From positions 1 through 58,057 of the forward strand of contig CANIEM010000005.1 of NCBI GenBank assembly GCA_947466515.1: a stretch of 58,057 nt of DNA, read 5' to 3'. Position numbers and translations under genes: made by a program. A model generated the notes under the pieces. That model searched no databases and was not told where the DNA came from. It worked only from the letters and a program-made list of their open reading frames with translations. Shown piece by piece: positions 1 through 8,312 of this stretch (its first letter is position 1; every line of letters begins with the position of its first letter). This DNA comes from Verrucomicrobia subdivision 6 bacterium (GTDB lineage Bacteria > Verrucomicrobiota > Verrucomicrobiia > Methylacidiphilales > Verrucolacustridaceae).

Positions 1-102
1 CAATAGCGGGTGCGGAGGAATAATTAAGCCCATCACCGTCCCGACCAACCCAGCTATCGCCACGGGAAACAAAGGCCGCCGCATCGGCCAACTCGTTTTC
101 AT
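1..102 (-). CDS. N-terminus of a membrane protein, cut by the window edge (possibly ComEC-like)
   Basis: An ATG at 102-100 on the minus strand opens a frame of 34 codons that runs off the left end without a stop. The peptide starts M-K-T-S-W-P-M-R-R-P-L and continues into a hydrophobic stretch rich in Ala, Gly, Val, Leu and Ile, which looks like a first membrane helix with positive residues on the cytoplasmic side. The 'MRRPL' start followed directly by a helix recalls ComEC/Rec2 competence channel proteins, but 34 residues cannot settle the family. No clear Shine-Dalgarno sequence precedes it. Confidence 0.4.
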   Translation of the reverse strand, partial: MKTSWPMRRPLFPVAIAGLVGTVMGLIIPPHPLL

Positions 103-182
103 ACAAACAAAGGCTAACCCCACCTACACTGCCCTCAAACGAAACCTTTTCCCCAAACCTACATCATCCCTTTGCAGCTTTA

Positions 183-203
183 CCCCGTACCCGCGTCGGG
201 GCC
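183..203. repeat. Partial copy of the left-end hairpin repeat
   Basis: CCCCG-TACCCG-CGGGG-type inverted repeat. It is a degenerate copy of the first arm of the repeats at 222-255 and 424-457 and shares 'CCCGCGTCGGGGCC' with the first of them. Confidence 0.5.
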
Positions 204-221
204 ATGCGCGTGTCTGCGTCT

Positions 222-255
222 CTACCCCGACCCGCGTCGGGGCCGCAACTGCGGG
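222..255. repeat. Double-hairpin repeat, copy A
   Basis: Two adjacent stem-loops: CCCCGAC-CCGC-GTCGGGG (225-242) and CCGC-AACT-GCGG (243-254). The same arrangement recurs at 424-457 with changes mainly in the loops. The 406-bp spacer 103-508 holds no convincing gene. It contains these hairpins and the ones at 299-372, so it reads as a REP-like intergenic element between two minus-strand genes. Confidence 0.6.
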
Positions 256-298
256 GCGCGTCGGGACTTCTCACCTCCGAAGCCCAACACCTAGGTAG

Positions 299-372
299 GG
301 CGGTCTCTCCGAGAACGCCTGCGCTGAATACTCAAAACCGTCCACCGGTAGGGCTGACCGTCCCTGGTCAGC
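299..372. repeat. Two further stem-loops in the same spacer
   Basis: 299-319 folds as GGCG(G)TCTC-TCC-GAGA(A)CGCC, a stem with one symmetrical mismatch. 353-372 folds as GCTGACC-GTCCCT-GGTCAGC, a perfect 7-bp stem. Neither is followed by a T-run on either strand, so they are not classic intrinsic terminators. They lie between copies A and B of the double hairpin. Confidence 0.5.
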
Positions 373-423
373 TGATTGAAACATTGGTGGTTTAGAACTC
401 AAACCCAGGGCTCGACTGCGACT

Positions 424-457
424 CTACCCCGACCAGAGTCGGGGCCGCAACCGCGGG
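424..457. repeat. Double-hairpin repeat, copy B
   Basis: CCCCGAC-CAGA-GTCGGGG (427-444) followed by CCGC-AACC-GCGG (445-456). Compared with copy A at 222-255, both stems are kept while the loops vary, which is the pattern expected of a structure-conserved repeat. Confidence 0.6.
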
Positions 458-508
458 ACTACATTCTCACATCTAGAATTCCTTTCCGTCCTTAGCCCTC
501 CCCAATTC

Positions 509-1303
509 TTACGCCTGCAAATGATTCAAAGGCGTATACCGACCCAGCTTCAGATGTCTCCAAATCGCCCGAGTAATAAATTTTTTTCCAATTCCAACCG
601 CCTTCTCCAACGAAAGCCCCTTTGCCAGACCCGCACAAATCGCTGCCGAATAGGTGCAGCCAGTCCCATGTGTCTCTACACCCTTACACCGTAACGCCGT
701 GAAAGTTTTCAACTTTCCGTTCGGCCAAGCCAGATAATCTTCCGCTTTTGCCAATTTGAGATGTCCCCCCTTCACCAAAAACGGAACTTTCCATTTTTTT
801 GCCAACTCCGAAGCCGCTTCCTTCGCCTGCTCCGGATTTTTCAACTTCCTTCCCACCAATCGGGCCGCCTCATCCAGATTCGGAGTCACGAGAGCTGCTT
901 TGGGAAACAAAAACCTGGCCATCGCGCGCTCCGCATCAGGCTTGAGCAGTGCCGCCCCGCTCGTCGCCACCATCACAGGGTCCACCACCAGCATCAGCCC
1001 CCTCCTCTTGCCCAACTGCTTCGCCACCTCTCTTATGATTGCGGAAGAAAACAGCATCCCCGTCTTCACCGCTCCCACTGGAAAAGCTTCAAAGACCAAC
1101 TTGATCTGCTCCGCTACCATCCTTGGCTCAACCGCAGCGATTCTCGAAACTCTCCCAGGATGCTCCGCCACTACACAGGTCAAAGCCGATGTCCCATAAA
1201 CCCCTAGTCGGGTAAAAGCTTTTAGATCCGCCTGGATTCCCGCTCCGCCAGAGTTATCCGATCCGGCAATCGTCAATGCCACGGGTGCTTTGCGGCTCAC
1301 CAC
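509..1303 (-). CDS. thiD: Hydroxymethylpyrimidine/phosphomethylpyrimidine kinase ThiD
   Basis: This kinase phosphorylates HMP and HMP-P to HMP-PP for thiamine synthesis in the cytosol. The 264-residue product has normal family length. It begins with the ribokinase-fold strand [19 protein letters not shown]. It also carries [10 protein letters not shown] in the middle, [13 protein letters not shown] and the C-terminal anion hole/catalytic motif [12 protein letters not shown]. The start is GTG (1303, or the adjacent GTG at 1300), with a GGAGAGG Shine-Dalgarno a few bases upstream. It overlaps vapC by 7 bp and is probably co-transcribed with vapBC, an odd pairing. thiG, thiH and thiS lie about 24 kb to the right. 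Confidence 0.93.
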   Translation of the reverse strand: MVSRKAPVALTIAGSDNSGGAGIQADLKAFTRLGVYGTSALTCVVAEHPGRVSRIAAVEPRMVAEQIKLVFEAFPVGAVKTGMLFSSAIIREVAKQLGKRRGLMLVVDPVMVATSGAALLKPDAERAMARFLFPKAALVTPNLDEAARLVGRKLKNPEQAKEAASELAKKWKVPFLVKGGHLKLAKAEDYLAWPNGKLKTFTALRCKGVETHGTGCTYSAAICAGLAKGLSLEKAVGIGKKFITRAIWRHLKLGRYTPLNHLQA

Positions 1304-1680
1304 CTAATCCTCTCCATACCCTGAACCCGATCAAAGTGGCGATCCCGACTGACCACCTTCATCCCGTGTAATCGAGCCAGAGAAGCGGTCCAAAGATCAT
1401 TGGTTGGAATCGGGGTTCCTGCTCTCTTCAGCTCGGTGCGGATGATATGGTAATAAGGAAAAACGTCCCGATCGAGATCGAGGATCCGTACGCTATCTAG
1501 GAATTCAGAAAACCAGCGGGCTAAGACGTTTTTCCGTTTCGAGCTTTGCAATCCATAAAAATATTCCGCCGCATTCACCACCGTTACACAAAGATCGTTC
1601 TCACGCTCCAAAACGCGAAGCAGACCCTCGTCCTGTGACGAAAGAGCAGAGATGGCGTTCGTATCCAAAATCATCGCCAC
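1297..1680 (-). CDS. vapC: VapC-type PIN-domain ribonuclease toxin
   Basis: A 127-residue PIN-domain protein, probably an endoribonuclease toxin of a type II toxin-antitoxin pair. The metal-binding acidic residues are visible: D6 in LDTNAIS, E39 in [10 protein letters not shown]95 in TNDLWTA and D113 in SRDRHFD. All four are intact, so the toxin should be active unless bound by its antitoxin. It overlaps the upstream antitoxin by 10 bp and the downstream thiD by 7 bp, so all three can be read from one mRNA. VapC relatives often cut initiator tRNA or rRNA; the target here cannot be told. Confidence 0.88.
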   Translation of the reverse strand: MAMILDTNAISALSSQDEGLLRVLERENDLCVTVVNAAEYFYGLQSSKRKNVLARWFSEFLDSVRILDLDRDVFPYYHIIRTELKRAGTPIPTNDLWTASLARLHGMKVVSRDRHFDRVQGMERIRW

Positions 1681-1922
1681 ATCTCCGGATCTACTTTTCT
1701 AAAATCAGGGGAATCGATGATTTTTTTCAGATCGTCCAATCCATCCTTGGGTATTTTCGGAAGAGTTTTCAACCACTCGCGTAAAGGAAGACGGGCCTGA
1801 GATTTCCGGATTCTATGTTCTAACGACTCCTCCATCAACCGACCCAGAGGAATTCCCTCCAAAGCCGCCTGTGCCTTTGCCCTACGATAAAGCTCATCCC
1901 GAACAATCAAGGTAGTCTTCAC
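1671..1922 (-). CDS. vapB: VapB-like antitoxin
   Basis: An 83-residue partner of VapC. It begins VKTTLIVRDELYRRAKAQAA, which looks like a short beta strand plus helix of a ribbon-helix-helix DNA-binding domain. The C-terminal part (…[14 protein letters not shown]) is the probable toxin-binding tail. The frame is open upstream to 1973, but the GTG at 1922 is preferred. It gives a family-like start, and the promoter and operator (1927-1957) lie inside the longer version. The -10 box is only 7 nt away, so the mRNA may be leaderless. Confidence 0.8.
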   Translation of the reverse strand: MKTTLIVRDELYRRAKAQAALEGIPLGRLMEESLEHRIRKSQARLPLREWLKTLPKIPKDGLDDLKKIIDSPDFRKVDPEMWR

Positions 1923-1926
1923 AAAA

Positions 1927-1957
1927 CCATAAATATGGTATTTCCATACTCTGTCAA
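1927..1957 (-). promoter_or_regulatory. vapBC promoter and operator
   Basis: Read on the minus strand: TTGACA (1957-1952), 16-bp spacer, TATTTA (1935-1930), then 7 nt to the GTG start. Three alternating half-sites overlap the spacer and -10 box: CCATA at 1927-1931, TATGG at 1934-1938 and CCATA at 1944-1948. They form two overlapping inverted repeats, as expected for autoregulation by a VapB dimer array. Confidence 0.65.
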
Positions 1958-2015
1958 CTTCTACCCAACCCAAAACACGCTATTATCCCGTAACCACCCG
2001 TGAGCGCGTCCGCTT

Positions 2016-2029
2016 CCCGCGAACGCGGG
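2016..2029. repeat. Small palindrome in the vapB-lpd spacer
   Basis: CCCGCG-AA-CGCGGG, a perfect 6-bp stem with a two-base loop. It lies in the 1974-2172 spacer downstream of lpd. There is no T-run, so it is a weak terminator candidate at best. Nothing else is seen in that spacer. Confidence 0.35.
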
Positions 2030-2172
2030 ATCAATCACTTTATCGGCCGATGGGGACCATCAACCCTCCCACCACCTTCACACTTTCAAACATTATTACA
2101 TTCGAACACCTGGAGATCCTTTGCGTCCTTGGCGTGAGTAAAACTGCAGCTACCCGACCGCCTGACCATTAA

Positions 2173-3561
2173 TCAAATATGGATCGCGTGTCCGACCGCC
2201 GCTTCGGTCGCTTCCTTGATCATCTCGGTCAGCGTCGGATGAGCGTGAATCGTCCCAGCAATCTCGTCCGCCGTCGCCTCCAGCGTCATTCCCAATCCCA
2301 CCTCCCCAATCAACTCCGTCGCTTCCGCCCCAATAATGTGTGCACCCAGAATCTCCCCATGCGGTTCCCCGATCAGAATCTTCACCATCCCTTCCGAATC
2401 GCCACTCGCCACTGCTCGCCCACTCGCCCGATAGGGGAACCGACCCACCTTAAATTTCAGTTTCTTCTCCTTCGCCGCAGCTTCCGTCAGTCCGATGCTG
2501 GCCACCTGCGGTTGGCAGTAGGTACAACCAGGGAAAACCCCAACCTTCTTGGGTTGATACTTGGCATCAAAAATTCCGTTCACCGCCTCGATCGCCTCAA
2601 ACGAGGCGACGTGGGCCAGCCAAGGCGGCCCAATAATGTCCCCAGCCGCAAATACTCCCGCCAGCGAACTCTTATATCTTCCGTCCACCTTCACATAGCC
2701 CTTTTCCAACTCCAACTTCACTCCCGCATCCAACGCCCCGTCCAGATTCGCCTGCACCCCGACCGCACAGAGCAACGCATCCGCTTCGATCGTTTTTGCA
2801 TTCTTTCCCGACAACTTCACCTTCACTCCAGCGGCCGAAGCGGTGACGCTTTCCATCGAGGTTTCGGTCAGAATCTCGATCCCCTGCTTGGCCAGGTTCT
2901 TGCCCAACACCTCGGAAATCTCCTCATCCTCGATTGGCAAAACTCGCGGCTTCATCTCCACCAGCGTCACCTTCGTTCCAAAAGAGTGTAGGAAGTAGGC
3001 AAACTCCACTCCAATCGCCCCCGCCCCAAGAATAACGATGCTCTTGGGTTGTTTCTTCATTTCCAAGGCTTCGCGGCTGGTCATCACCACCTTGCCATCC
3101 ACCTTCATCCCAGGCAGGACTCGCGGGACACATCCGGTCGCCAACATGACATTCGTCGCCTCGATCACCTGACTCTTCCCATCCCCCGTCTTCACCTTGA
3201 TCTTGCGATCCACACCCAACTTTCCCTCTCCAACCAGATAATCCACCTTCTTGGCCTTGAGGAGGAACTCAACACCCTTCGCAATCCGATCGGAAACGCT
3301 CCGACTTCTGCCCATCACTTTCGCAAAATCAAAGGAGACCTTTCCTGTTGTAATCCCAAAATCCTCCGCGTGCAGGACATGTTGGTACACTTCCGCATTC
3401 TTCAGAAGCGACTTGGAGGGAATACATCCCCAGTTCAGACAAGTCCCCCCCGCACGTTCCTTCTCGATGACAATTACCTTTTTCCCCAACTGAGCCGCAC
3501 GAATCGCCCCGACATAACCAGCCGGGCCTCCACCTAAAAATGCTAGATCATAGGCCGCCAT
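2173..3561 (-). CDS. lpdA: Dihydrolipoamide dehydrogenase (E3)
   Basis: Flavoprotein that reoxidises dihydrolipoamide with NAD+ in 2-oxo acid dehydrogenase complexes. At 462 residues it is full length. It has the N-terminal FAD fold GGGPAGYVGAIRAAQLG, the redox disulfide GGTCLNWGCIPSK (C41 and C46), the NAD-binding fold ILGAGAIGVEFA and the C-terminal catalytic His-Glu pair in HAHPTLTEMIKEA. The start ATG follows a GGGGG Shine-Dalgarno. It lies 9 bp behind pdhC, so E2 and E3 form one unit. No E1 gene is in the window. Confidence 0.96.
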   Translation of the reverse strand: MAAYDLAFLGGGPAGYVGAIRAAQLGKKVIVIEKERAGGTCLNWGCIPSKSLLKNAEVYQHVLHAEDFGITTGKVSFDFAKVMGRSRSVSDRIAKGVEFLLKAKKVDYLVGEGKLGVDRKIKVKTGDGKSQVIEATNVMLATGCVPRVLPGMKVDGKVVMTSREALEMKKQPKSIVILGAGAIGVEFAYFLHSFGTKVTLVEMKPRVLPIEDEEISEVLGKNLAKQGIEILTETSMESVTASAAGVKVKLSGKNAKTIEADALLCAVGVQANLDGALDAGVKLELEKGYVKVDGRYKSSLAGVFAAGDIIGPPWLAHVASFEAIEAVNGIFDAKYQPKKVGVFPGCTYCQPQVASIGLTEAAAKEKKLKFKVGRFPYRASGRAVASGDSEGMVKILIGEPHGEILGAHIIGAEATELIGEVGLGMTLEATADEIAGTIHAHPTLTEMIKEATEAAVGHAIHI

Positions 3562-3570
3562 AAATCCCCC

Positions 3571-4800
3571 TTACATCAAAAGAACGCCGGGACTTTCCAA
3601 CACTTCCACCAGCGCTTTAAGGAACTCACCCGCCATCAAGCCGTCCACCACCCGGTGATCCGCTGAAACGGTCAGGCTCATTCTTTCCCCAGGAACAATC
3701 GCCCCGTTCGAAGCCACCACCGGCTTCTTGACCGTCGCCCCAACCGCCAAAATCGCCGCCTGAGGAGGATTCAAAATCGCAGAAAATCTCTCCACTCCGA
3801 TCATTCCTAGGTTGCTCACCGTAAACGTCCCGCCCGTGTACTCCTCGGGCTGCAACTTTCCGGCCTTTGCCTTCGCTCCAAGCTCTTTCGCTTCCCGCGC
3901 AATCGTCCGAAAATCCTTCGCATGAGCATTACGGATGACCGGCGTGATCAACCCATCAGGCAAAGCCACCGCAAAGGCCAGATGTACCGCCCCGTGTTGC
4001 CGAATCGAGGCTCCCTCCCAAGAAGAATTGACCGCAGGAACCCGCCGCAGGGCCTCCACCGCCGCCTTCAAAACAAAATCGTTCACGCTCAATTTCAACT
4101 TCTCTCCCGCCATCTCCAAAGCCACATTCGCCGAGGCTCGCAATTTCGCTAAGGGAGCCGCATCCACCTCACGTTCAACGTAAAAGTGGGGCGCGGTCGT
4201 CTTACTCTCAACCAAACGACGGGCGATCGCCGCCCGCATCTGGGAAACCGGACGAACCCCGTCCGGCGCAATTGGCTTCCCGCCAAAAATTCCTGCCGCA
4301 GATCGAACCGATCCTCCCCCTTGTGCCGCTTCGACATCGCGGCGCACAATCCGACCCCCAGGCCCCGAACCCGCCACGCGAGTCACATCCACCCCTTTTT
4401 CGTTGGCAATTTTTTTGGCCAAAGGAGAAATCTTCACCCGCCCCGTTGAAGAAACCACGGTCGCCATCGCAGGCACCGCCGCGGTTTGCGTTACGGTTTT
4501 GGCTTCAGCAGAAGTCGATGCTGGAGCGGGCGAACTCGAACTTACCGCATCCACCTTCTCCCCAGGTTCCCCAACGACCGCGATCCGCCCGTTCACTGGA
4601 ACTTTCGAACCTTCTGGAGCGGCAATCAACAAGATCGTTCCCTTATCGTAGGCCTCTAGATCCATTGTGGCCTTATCCGTCTCCACCTCAGCGATTACCT
4701 CCCCAGGTTTAATCGTGTCGCCGACTTTCTTGTGCCATTTTGCCAAAACTCCCTCCGTCATAGAGGGACTCAAAGCAGGCATTGTGATCTCTTTAGCCAT
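3571..4800 (-). CDS. pdhC: Dihydrolipoamide acyltransferase (E2), pyruvate dehydrogenase type
   Basis: Core of a 2-oxo acid dehydrogenase complex, most like acetyl-transferring pyruvate dehydrogenase E2. Domains in the 409 residues: one lipoyl domain (about 1-80) with K43 in ETDKATM, an Ala/Ser/Thr/Pro linker, a peripheral-subunit-binding domain (about 120-160, ISPLAKKIANEKGVDV…GPGGRI), and the CoA acyltransferase domain ending in the active-site motif DHRVVDG. 'MPALSPSMTEG' at the start is typical of pyruvate-type E2. It is 9 bp upstream of lpd and 59 bp behind glnE. Confidence 0.94.
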   Translation of the reverse strand: MAKEITMPALSPSMTEGVLAKWHKKVGDTIKPGEVIAEVETDKATMDLEAYDKGTILLIAAPEGSKVPVNGRIAVVGEPGEKVDAVSSSSPAPASTSAEAKTVTQTAAVPAMATVVSSTGRVKISPLAKKIANEKGVDVTRVAGSGPGGRIVRRDVEAAQGGGSVRSAAGIFGGKPIAPDGVRPVSQMRAAIARRLVESKTTAPHFYVEREVDAAPLAKLRASANVALEMAGEKLKLSVNDFVLKAAVEALRRVPAVNSSWEGASIRQHGAVHLAFAVALPDGLITPVIRNAHAKDFRTIAREAKELGAKAKAGKLQPEEYTGGTFTVSNLGMIGVERFSAILNPPQAAILAVGATVKKPVVASNGAIVPGERMSLTVSADHRVVDGLMAGEFLKALVEVLESPGVLLM

Positions 4801-4859
4801 AAAGTTTGTAGAAAAGTAGAGTATGCCGTCTCAAAGGCAAATCGTCGAGCGCCTTTCCC

Positions 4860-7457
4860 CTACTCCAGTATCTTCCCATAGGCTTGGTGGACGTCGCAGA
4901 AAACTTTTGCCACCTTCTCCATCCACTCCTTCCCATTTCGTCCTCCACACCTTTTCGCTAGCCATTCCAGATTCACCCCCTCCCTAGGTAAAGGCACCCC
5001 GCCTCTCCCTTCATCCAACCGCACCCACCACTCCGCCTGCGACCAAAATTCCAACCCTTGAAGGATCGATTCGGCTTCCCGGGGAAACTCTTGCTTCATC
5101 GCCTGCAGAACTTTTTCCGTGCTCGTCTCCACTAGACCTTTGCGCATCTGCCAAGCTTGGGCGGCAAACTCAATGTCGATCAATCCACCACGGGCCGTTT
5201 TGTACTCTCTCGCCTCCTCGCCCACCTCCACCCTCTCGGTCGCAATTCGTTCCCTCATCGCTTTCAACTCCTCAAAAAATGTCTTACTCTGCCCTACCTT
5301 CTTCCAAGTTTTTTCCACCGCAGGCCAGAACTCCTGCCCCACCCCCTTCGCCCCGCCTACCCACCGGGCACGGCAAAGAGCTTGCACCTCCCACGACTGC
5401 GCCTCTTTCCCGTAATACTCCGCATATCTTTTCACTGGCACCACCAGCGCACCCTCCGCGTACGGTCGCAAACGGAAATCGGTTTTAAATAGAGGCCCAG
5501 TCCCCCGCTCCGCACTGAGAAAGTGAATCGCCCGCTGGAGCGAATCTTCTCCCTCCCCCACCACAAGCAGATCCAGGTCCGAGCCGAAACTCAACGCCCC
5601 GCCTCCTAACTTCCCCAGTCCCACCCATGCCCACTTCGGCTTTCCCGCAAACTCCCACGCCCAACCTAAACACGCCTCAGCCAATGCGGTGAGTTCGCCC
5701 TGCAAGATGGGGATGGGCGCTAATCCTAGCAAACCTCGTAACGCAATCCGTAACTCCTCCCCCCTCGTGTAAAGGCCCGCTTTACCCATCGCCTCCTCCC
5801 CATCCTCCTTTGCAATTTTCCACGCCGCCCGGTGCCAAGCCAATGTTCTCGCTCCGTCCAACCCAGCCTGAACCACCTCTTCAAATATTTCAGGGTGCGC
5901 AACTAAACGTGGTCCTAGGGCACGACTGCTTTCAAAAAACCGAATGAGTAGCTCGAGAGCTTGAGGACTGACACACAAACTCTCGTACAACAGCGAGCGA
6001 GCCCCATACCCTTGGGTAAAGTTAGCAAACTCCCTCAAGGCCAAATCAGGTCGCGCACATCCTTCCAACTGCTTTTCCAGAAGAGGCCTCATCCGCTGAA
6101 AATTCTCCCGCGTCCTCGCCGTGGCATGCACCTCACCGGAGGGAGCCAAACTAGACCACGCTGCCTCCGCCACCACCTTGTCATGCCAACCAATCGACGA
6201 GGGAAAGGTCGAACCCGCAAAAGCCACTGTCGTAGGCCGAATCTCAGCGAAGATCGAGTCGTACACCGTGCGAACCCGATCGCGCCATCCATCCACCGCA
6301 TTGCCCAATTCGCCCGCTGAACTTAAATCCATGCTTTTTGCCAACCCCTCGCGGACTTCCTCCTCCGCTGGCAAGAGATGCGTCTGTCGAATATGCCTCA
6401 TTTGCAGACGATCCTCTAATCGACGCCAAAAGTTATATCCGCCAAGCAAGGTTTCCGCCTCTTCGGAACGAAGAATCCCCAGCGTTTCTAAATTACGAAT
6501 CGCCCGCCGTAAATCATGCGTCTGCAACGTTGGTTGGGTGGCACCGTGTAGAAGTTGTAATCCCAATACAGGAAACTCCACCTCCCGGAGCCCACCCCGT
6601 CCACGCTTAATCTCTCGATCTCGGTCCGCTGGAGAAATCAGCTCGTCCTCCGCCCGTGATTTCTGCTGAAACAACTCCCCCAAAGCGGAAGGTGATAGGC
6701 CTCTCGGATAAATAAAAGCCTGCAAGGTCTGAAAAAGATGGTACGCCAATTCCGCATCTCCCCCGACCTGTCGGGCGCGAATCCAAGCACATCGTTCCCA
6801 CACCTCTCCGTAGGCTTGGTAGTAATCTTCTAATCCCGTAGACGTAGGAACCAAAGTTCCTTGATCCCCCTCAGGACGTAATCGAAGATCAACTCGGTAA
6901 AGGGAATTCCCTCCTCGCTCGTCAATCTTTCCCACCAGACTCCGTGCCAAGCGAGTCTCCGCATCTCCATTTTCATCTCCTGCCCCACAAAAGATTAAAT
7001 CCAGATCAGAAAAGAAGTTAAGATCGCCCGCCCCCAACTTTCCTAAAGCCAGAACCGAGAATGCCCCGAGATGGGTTTGATCAGTCTCTGGCGCCTCCTC
7101 TCGCGCCAAACCGAGCGAAGCCTGCAAGGTAAACTCGGCCAACACCGAAAAGGCACTCCCTCCGCTCGCGGAAACCGCCGGGGTGGCGAAAGCGACGAAC
7201 CCCAGACGCACCAACTCCGCCCGTTGCCATGTTCTCAGTGCCTCCCACTTTTTACTGGGAGATCCCGCCTGACTCCCCAACTTTTTCCACTCGATTTTGT
7301 ATTTTCCCAACCCCTTTTCCAGAAGCAGATCTTTTGGACTTTTCGATCCTGCGCTTAAAATCTCATTTTGCGCCAACACATCCCGACTCCCCGGGGAAAA
7401 TTCGAGGAAAGCATCCCAAGCCCGCTCAGGATCTGGAAGCTGGGAGCGGAGCTTCAC
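4860..7457 (-). CDS. glnE: Bifunctional glutamine synthetase adenylyltransferase/adenylyl-removing enzyme GlnE
   Basis: Controls glutamine synthetase by adding or removing AMP according to nitrogen status. The 865-residue protein has two nucleotidyltransferase domains. The N-terminal one carries GKLGAGDLNFFSDLDLIF (about 139-156; D151 and D153 are metal ligands). The C-terminal one carries GKLGGGALSFGSDLDLL (about 615-631; D627 and D629). Both metal-binding pairs are intact, so both activities are plausible. It is somewhat shorter than the E. coli protein (about 945), mainly at the N-terminus. The start is GTG. It sits 18 bp behind the rhomboid gene. No glnA or glnB is in the window. Confidence 0.95.
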   Translation of the reverse strand: MKLRSQLPDPERAWDAFLEFSPGSRDVLAQNEILSAGSKSPKDLLLEKGLGKYKIEWKKLGSQAGSPSKKWEALRTWQRAELVRLGFVAFATPAVSASGGSAFSVLAEFTLQASLGLAREEAPETDQTHLGAFSVLALGKLGAGDLNFFSDLDLIFCGAGDENGDAETRLARSLVGKIDERGGNSLYRVDLRLRPEGDQGTLVPTSTGLEDYYQAYGEVWERCAWIRARQVGGDAELAYHLFQTLQAFIYPRGLSPSALGELFQQKSRAEDELISPADRDREIKRGRGGLREVEFPVLGLQLLHGATQPTLQTHDLRRAIRNLETLGILRSEEAETLLGGYNFWRRLEDRLQMRHIRQTHLLPAEEEVREGLAKSMDLSSAGELGNAVDGWRDRVRTVYDSIFAEIRPTTVAFAGSTFPSSIGWHDKVVAEAAWSSLAPSGEVHATARTRENFQRMRPLLEKQLEGCARPDLALREFANFTQGYGARSLLYESLCVSPQALELLIRFFESSRALGPRLVAHPEIFEEVVQAGLDGARTLAWHRAAWKIAKEDGEEAMGKAGLYTRGEELRIALRGLLGLAPIPILQGELTALAEACLGWAWEFAGKPKWAWVGLGKLGGGALSFGSDLDLLVVGEGEDSLQRAIHFLSAERGTGPLFKTDFRLRPYAEGALVVPVKRYAEYYGKEAQSWEVQALCRARWVGGAKGVGQEFWPAVEKTWKKVGQSKTFFEELKAMRERIATERVEVGEEAREYKTARGGLIDIEFAAQAWQMRKGLVETSTEKVLQAMKQEFPREAESILQGLEFWSQAEWWVRLDEGRGGVPLPREGVNLEWLAKRCGGRNGKEWMEKVAKVFCDVHQAYGKILE

Positions 7458-7475
7458 TTCGGGCCCTCCTTTCCT

Positions 7476-8312
7476 CTAGACGAGAAGGTGAGCTCGGCGC
7501 AGAAGTGCGCGCTCCTGCGGTTGGAGAGGACGCCAGCGCCCCTTGCCCAACTCGTCCAGAAGTGGACGGAGGGTCGCTCGAAAGGTCGCTTCACTCATTC
7601 TCGCTACCTCCAACGTCGCCGCCATTTCCTCCATACTTTTTTGCGCAGGTTTTGTTAAGATCGGCGGTTGCGGAGCTTGCTTCCGCCAACTGCGAGCTAA
7701 GGCGTAGCCCGCTAATAATCCTCCAATGTGTGCGCTGTGCCCAATAAAGGAGAGTGCTGGAATAAACATCAAAATCAGACTGAGGACGATAAAGGAACCA
7801 ACCGCCTTGCTCGCCCGCACTGGAAAGGGAAAGGGGAAAATAAAGAGACGGGCGTCTGGAAAATAAATCGCAAAAGCAGCCACCACCGCTAAAACCGCCC
7901 CGCTCGCTCCGACAATTTCCTGGGAATCCGCCTGCCACCCCTGCCAAGTGTGCCCTGCCATCCACCAACCTTGCCCCAGAAAAGCGGCCGCCGCCGCCAG
8001 TCCACCCAAAATGTAGAGGATGAAGAATCGACTCGAGCCCAAACGAGATTCCACAGGTTTTCCGAAAATCCAAAGGGTCATCATATTGAAAAGAATGTGC
8101 GTCACCCAAAATCCCACAGGAGGAGCGTGCAACCACATATAAGTAAATGGCTCCCACCAAGCCCCTGCCAAAAGATAAGCCGGAGAAAGTGCCAGCATTT
8201 GCCGCAGAATCGAGTCGGAGGAAGGGTGGCCATAAGTATACCAGACGTCGGCCACCGCCACGGCAACGTTCCCAATTATAATCGCCCGCGTGACCGGAGC
8301 TGGTTTTTTCAC
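7476..8312 (-). CDS. Rhomboid-family intramembrane serine protease
   Basis: A 278-residue inner-membrane protein with about six hydrophobic segments. The catalytic dyad is visible: S137 in GASGAV and H195 in GHSAHIGGLLAG. The loop-1/TM2 region with HILFNMMTL matches the conserved H-x-x-x-N positions of the family. The cytoplasmic C-terminal tail of about 70 residues is charged and ends in a short helical segment seen in bacterial rhomboids. The GTG start overlaps the PHP gene stop (GTGA, 8309-8312), which implies translational coupling. The substrate is unknown. Confidence 0.9.
   Translation of the reverse strand: MKKPAPVTRAIIIGNVAVAVADVWYTYGHPSSDSILRQMLALSPAYLLAGAWWEPFTYMWLHAPPVGFWVTHILFNMMTLWIFGKPVESRLGSSRFFILYILGGLAAAAAFLGQGWWMAGHTWQGWQADSQEIVGASGAVLAVVAAFAIYFPDARLFIFPFPFPVRASKAVGSFIVLSLILMFIPALSFIGHSAHIGGLLAGYALARSWRKQAPQPPILTKPAQKSMEEMAATLEVARMSEATFRATLRPLLDELGKGRWRPLQPQERALLRRAHLLV

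Noticed and set aside
204-395. Open frame of 63 codons in the left-end spacer
   Set aside because: It runs through the stem-loop repeats, has no family similarity and no Shine-Dalgarno, and its composition follows the palindromes.
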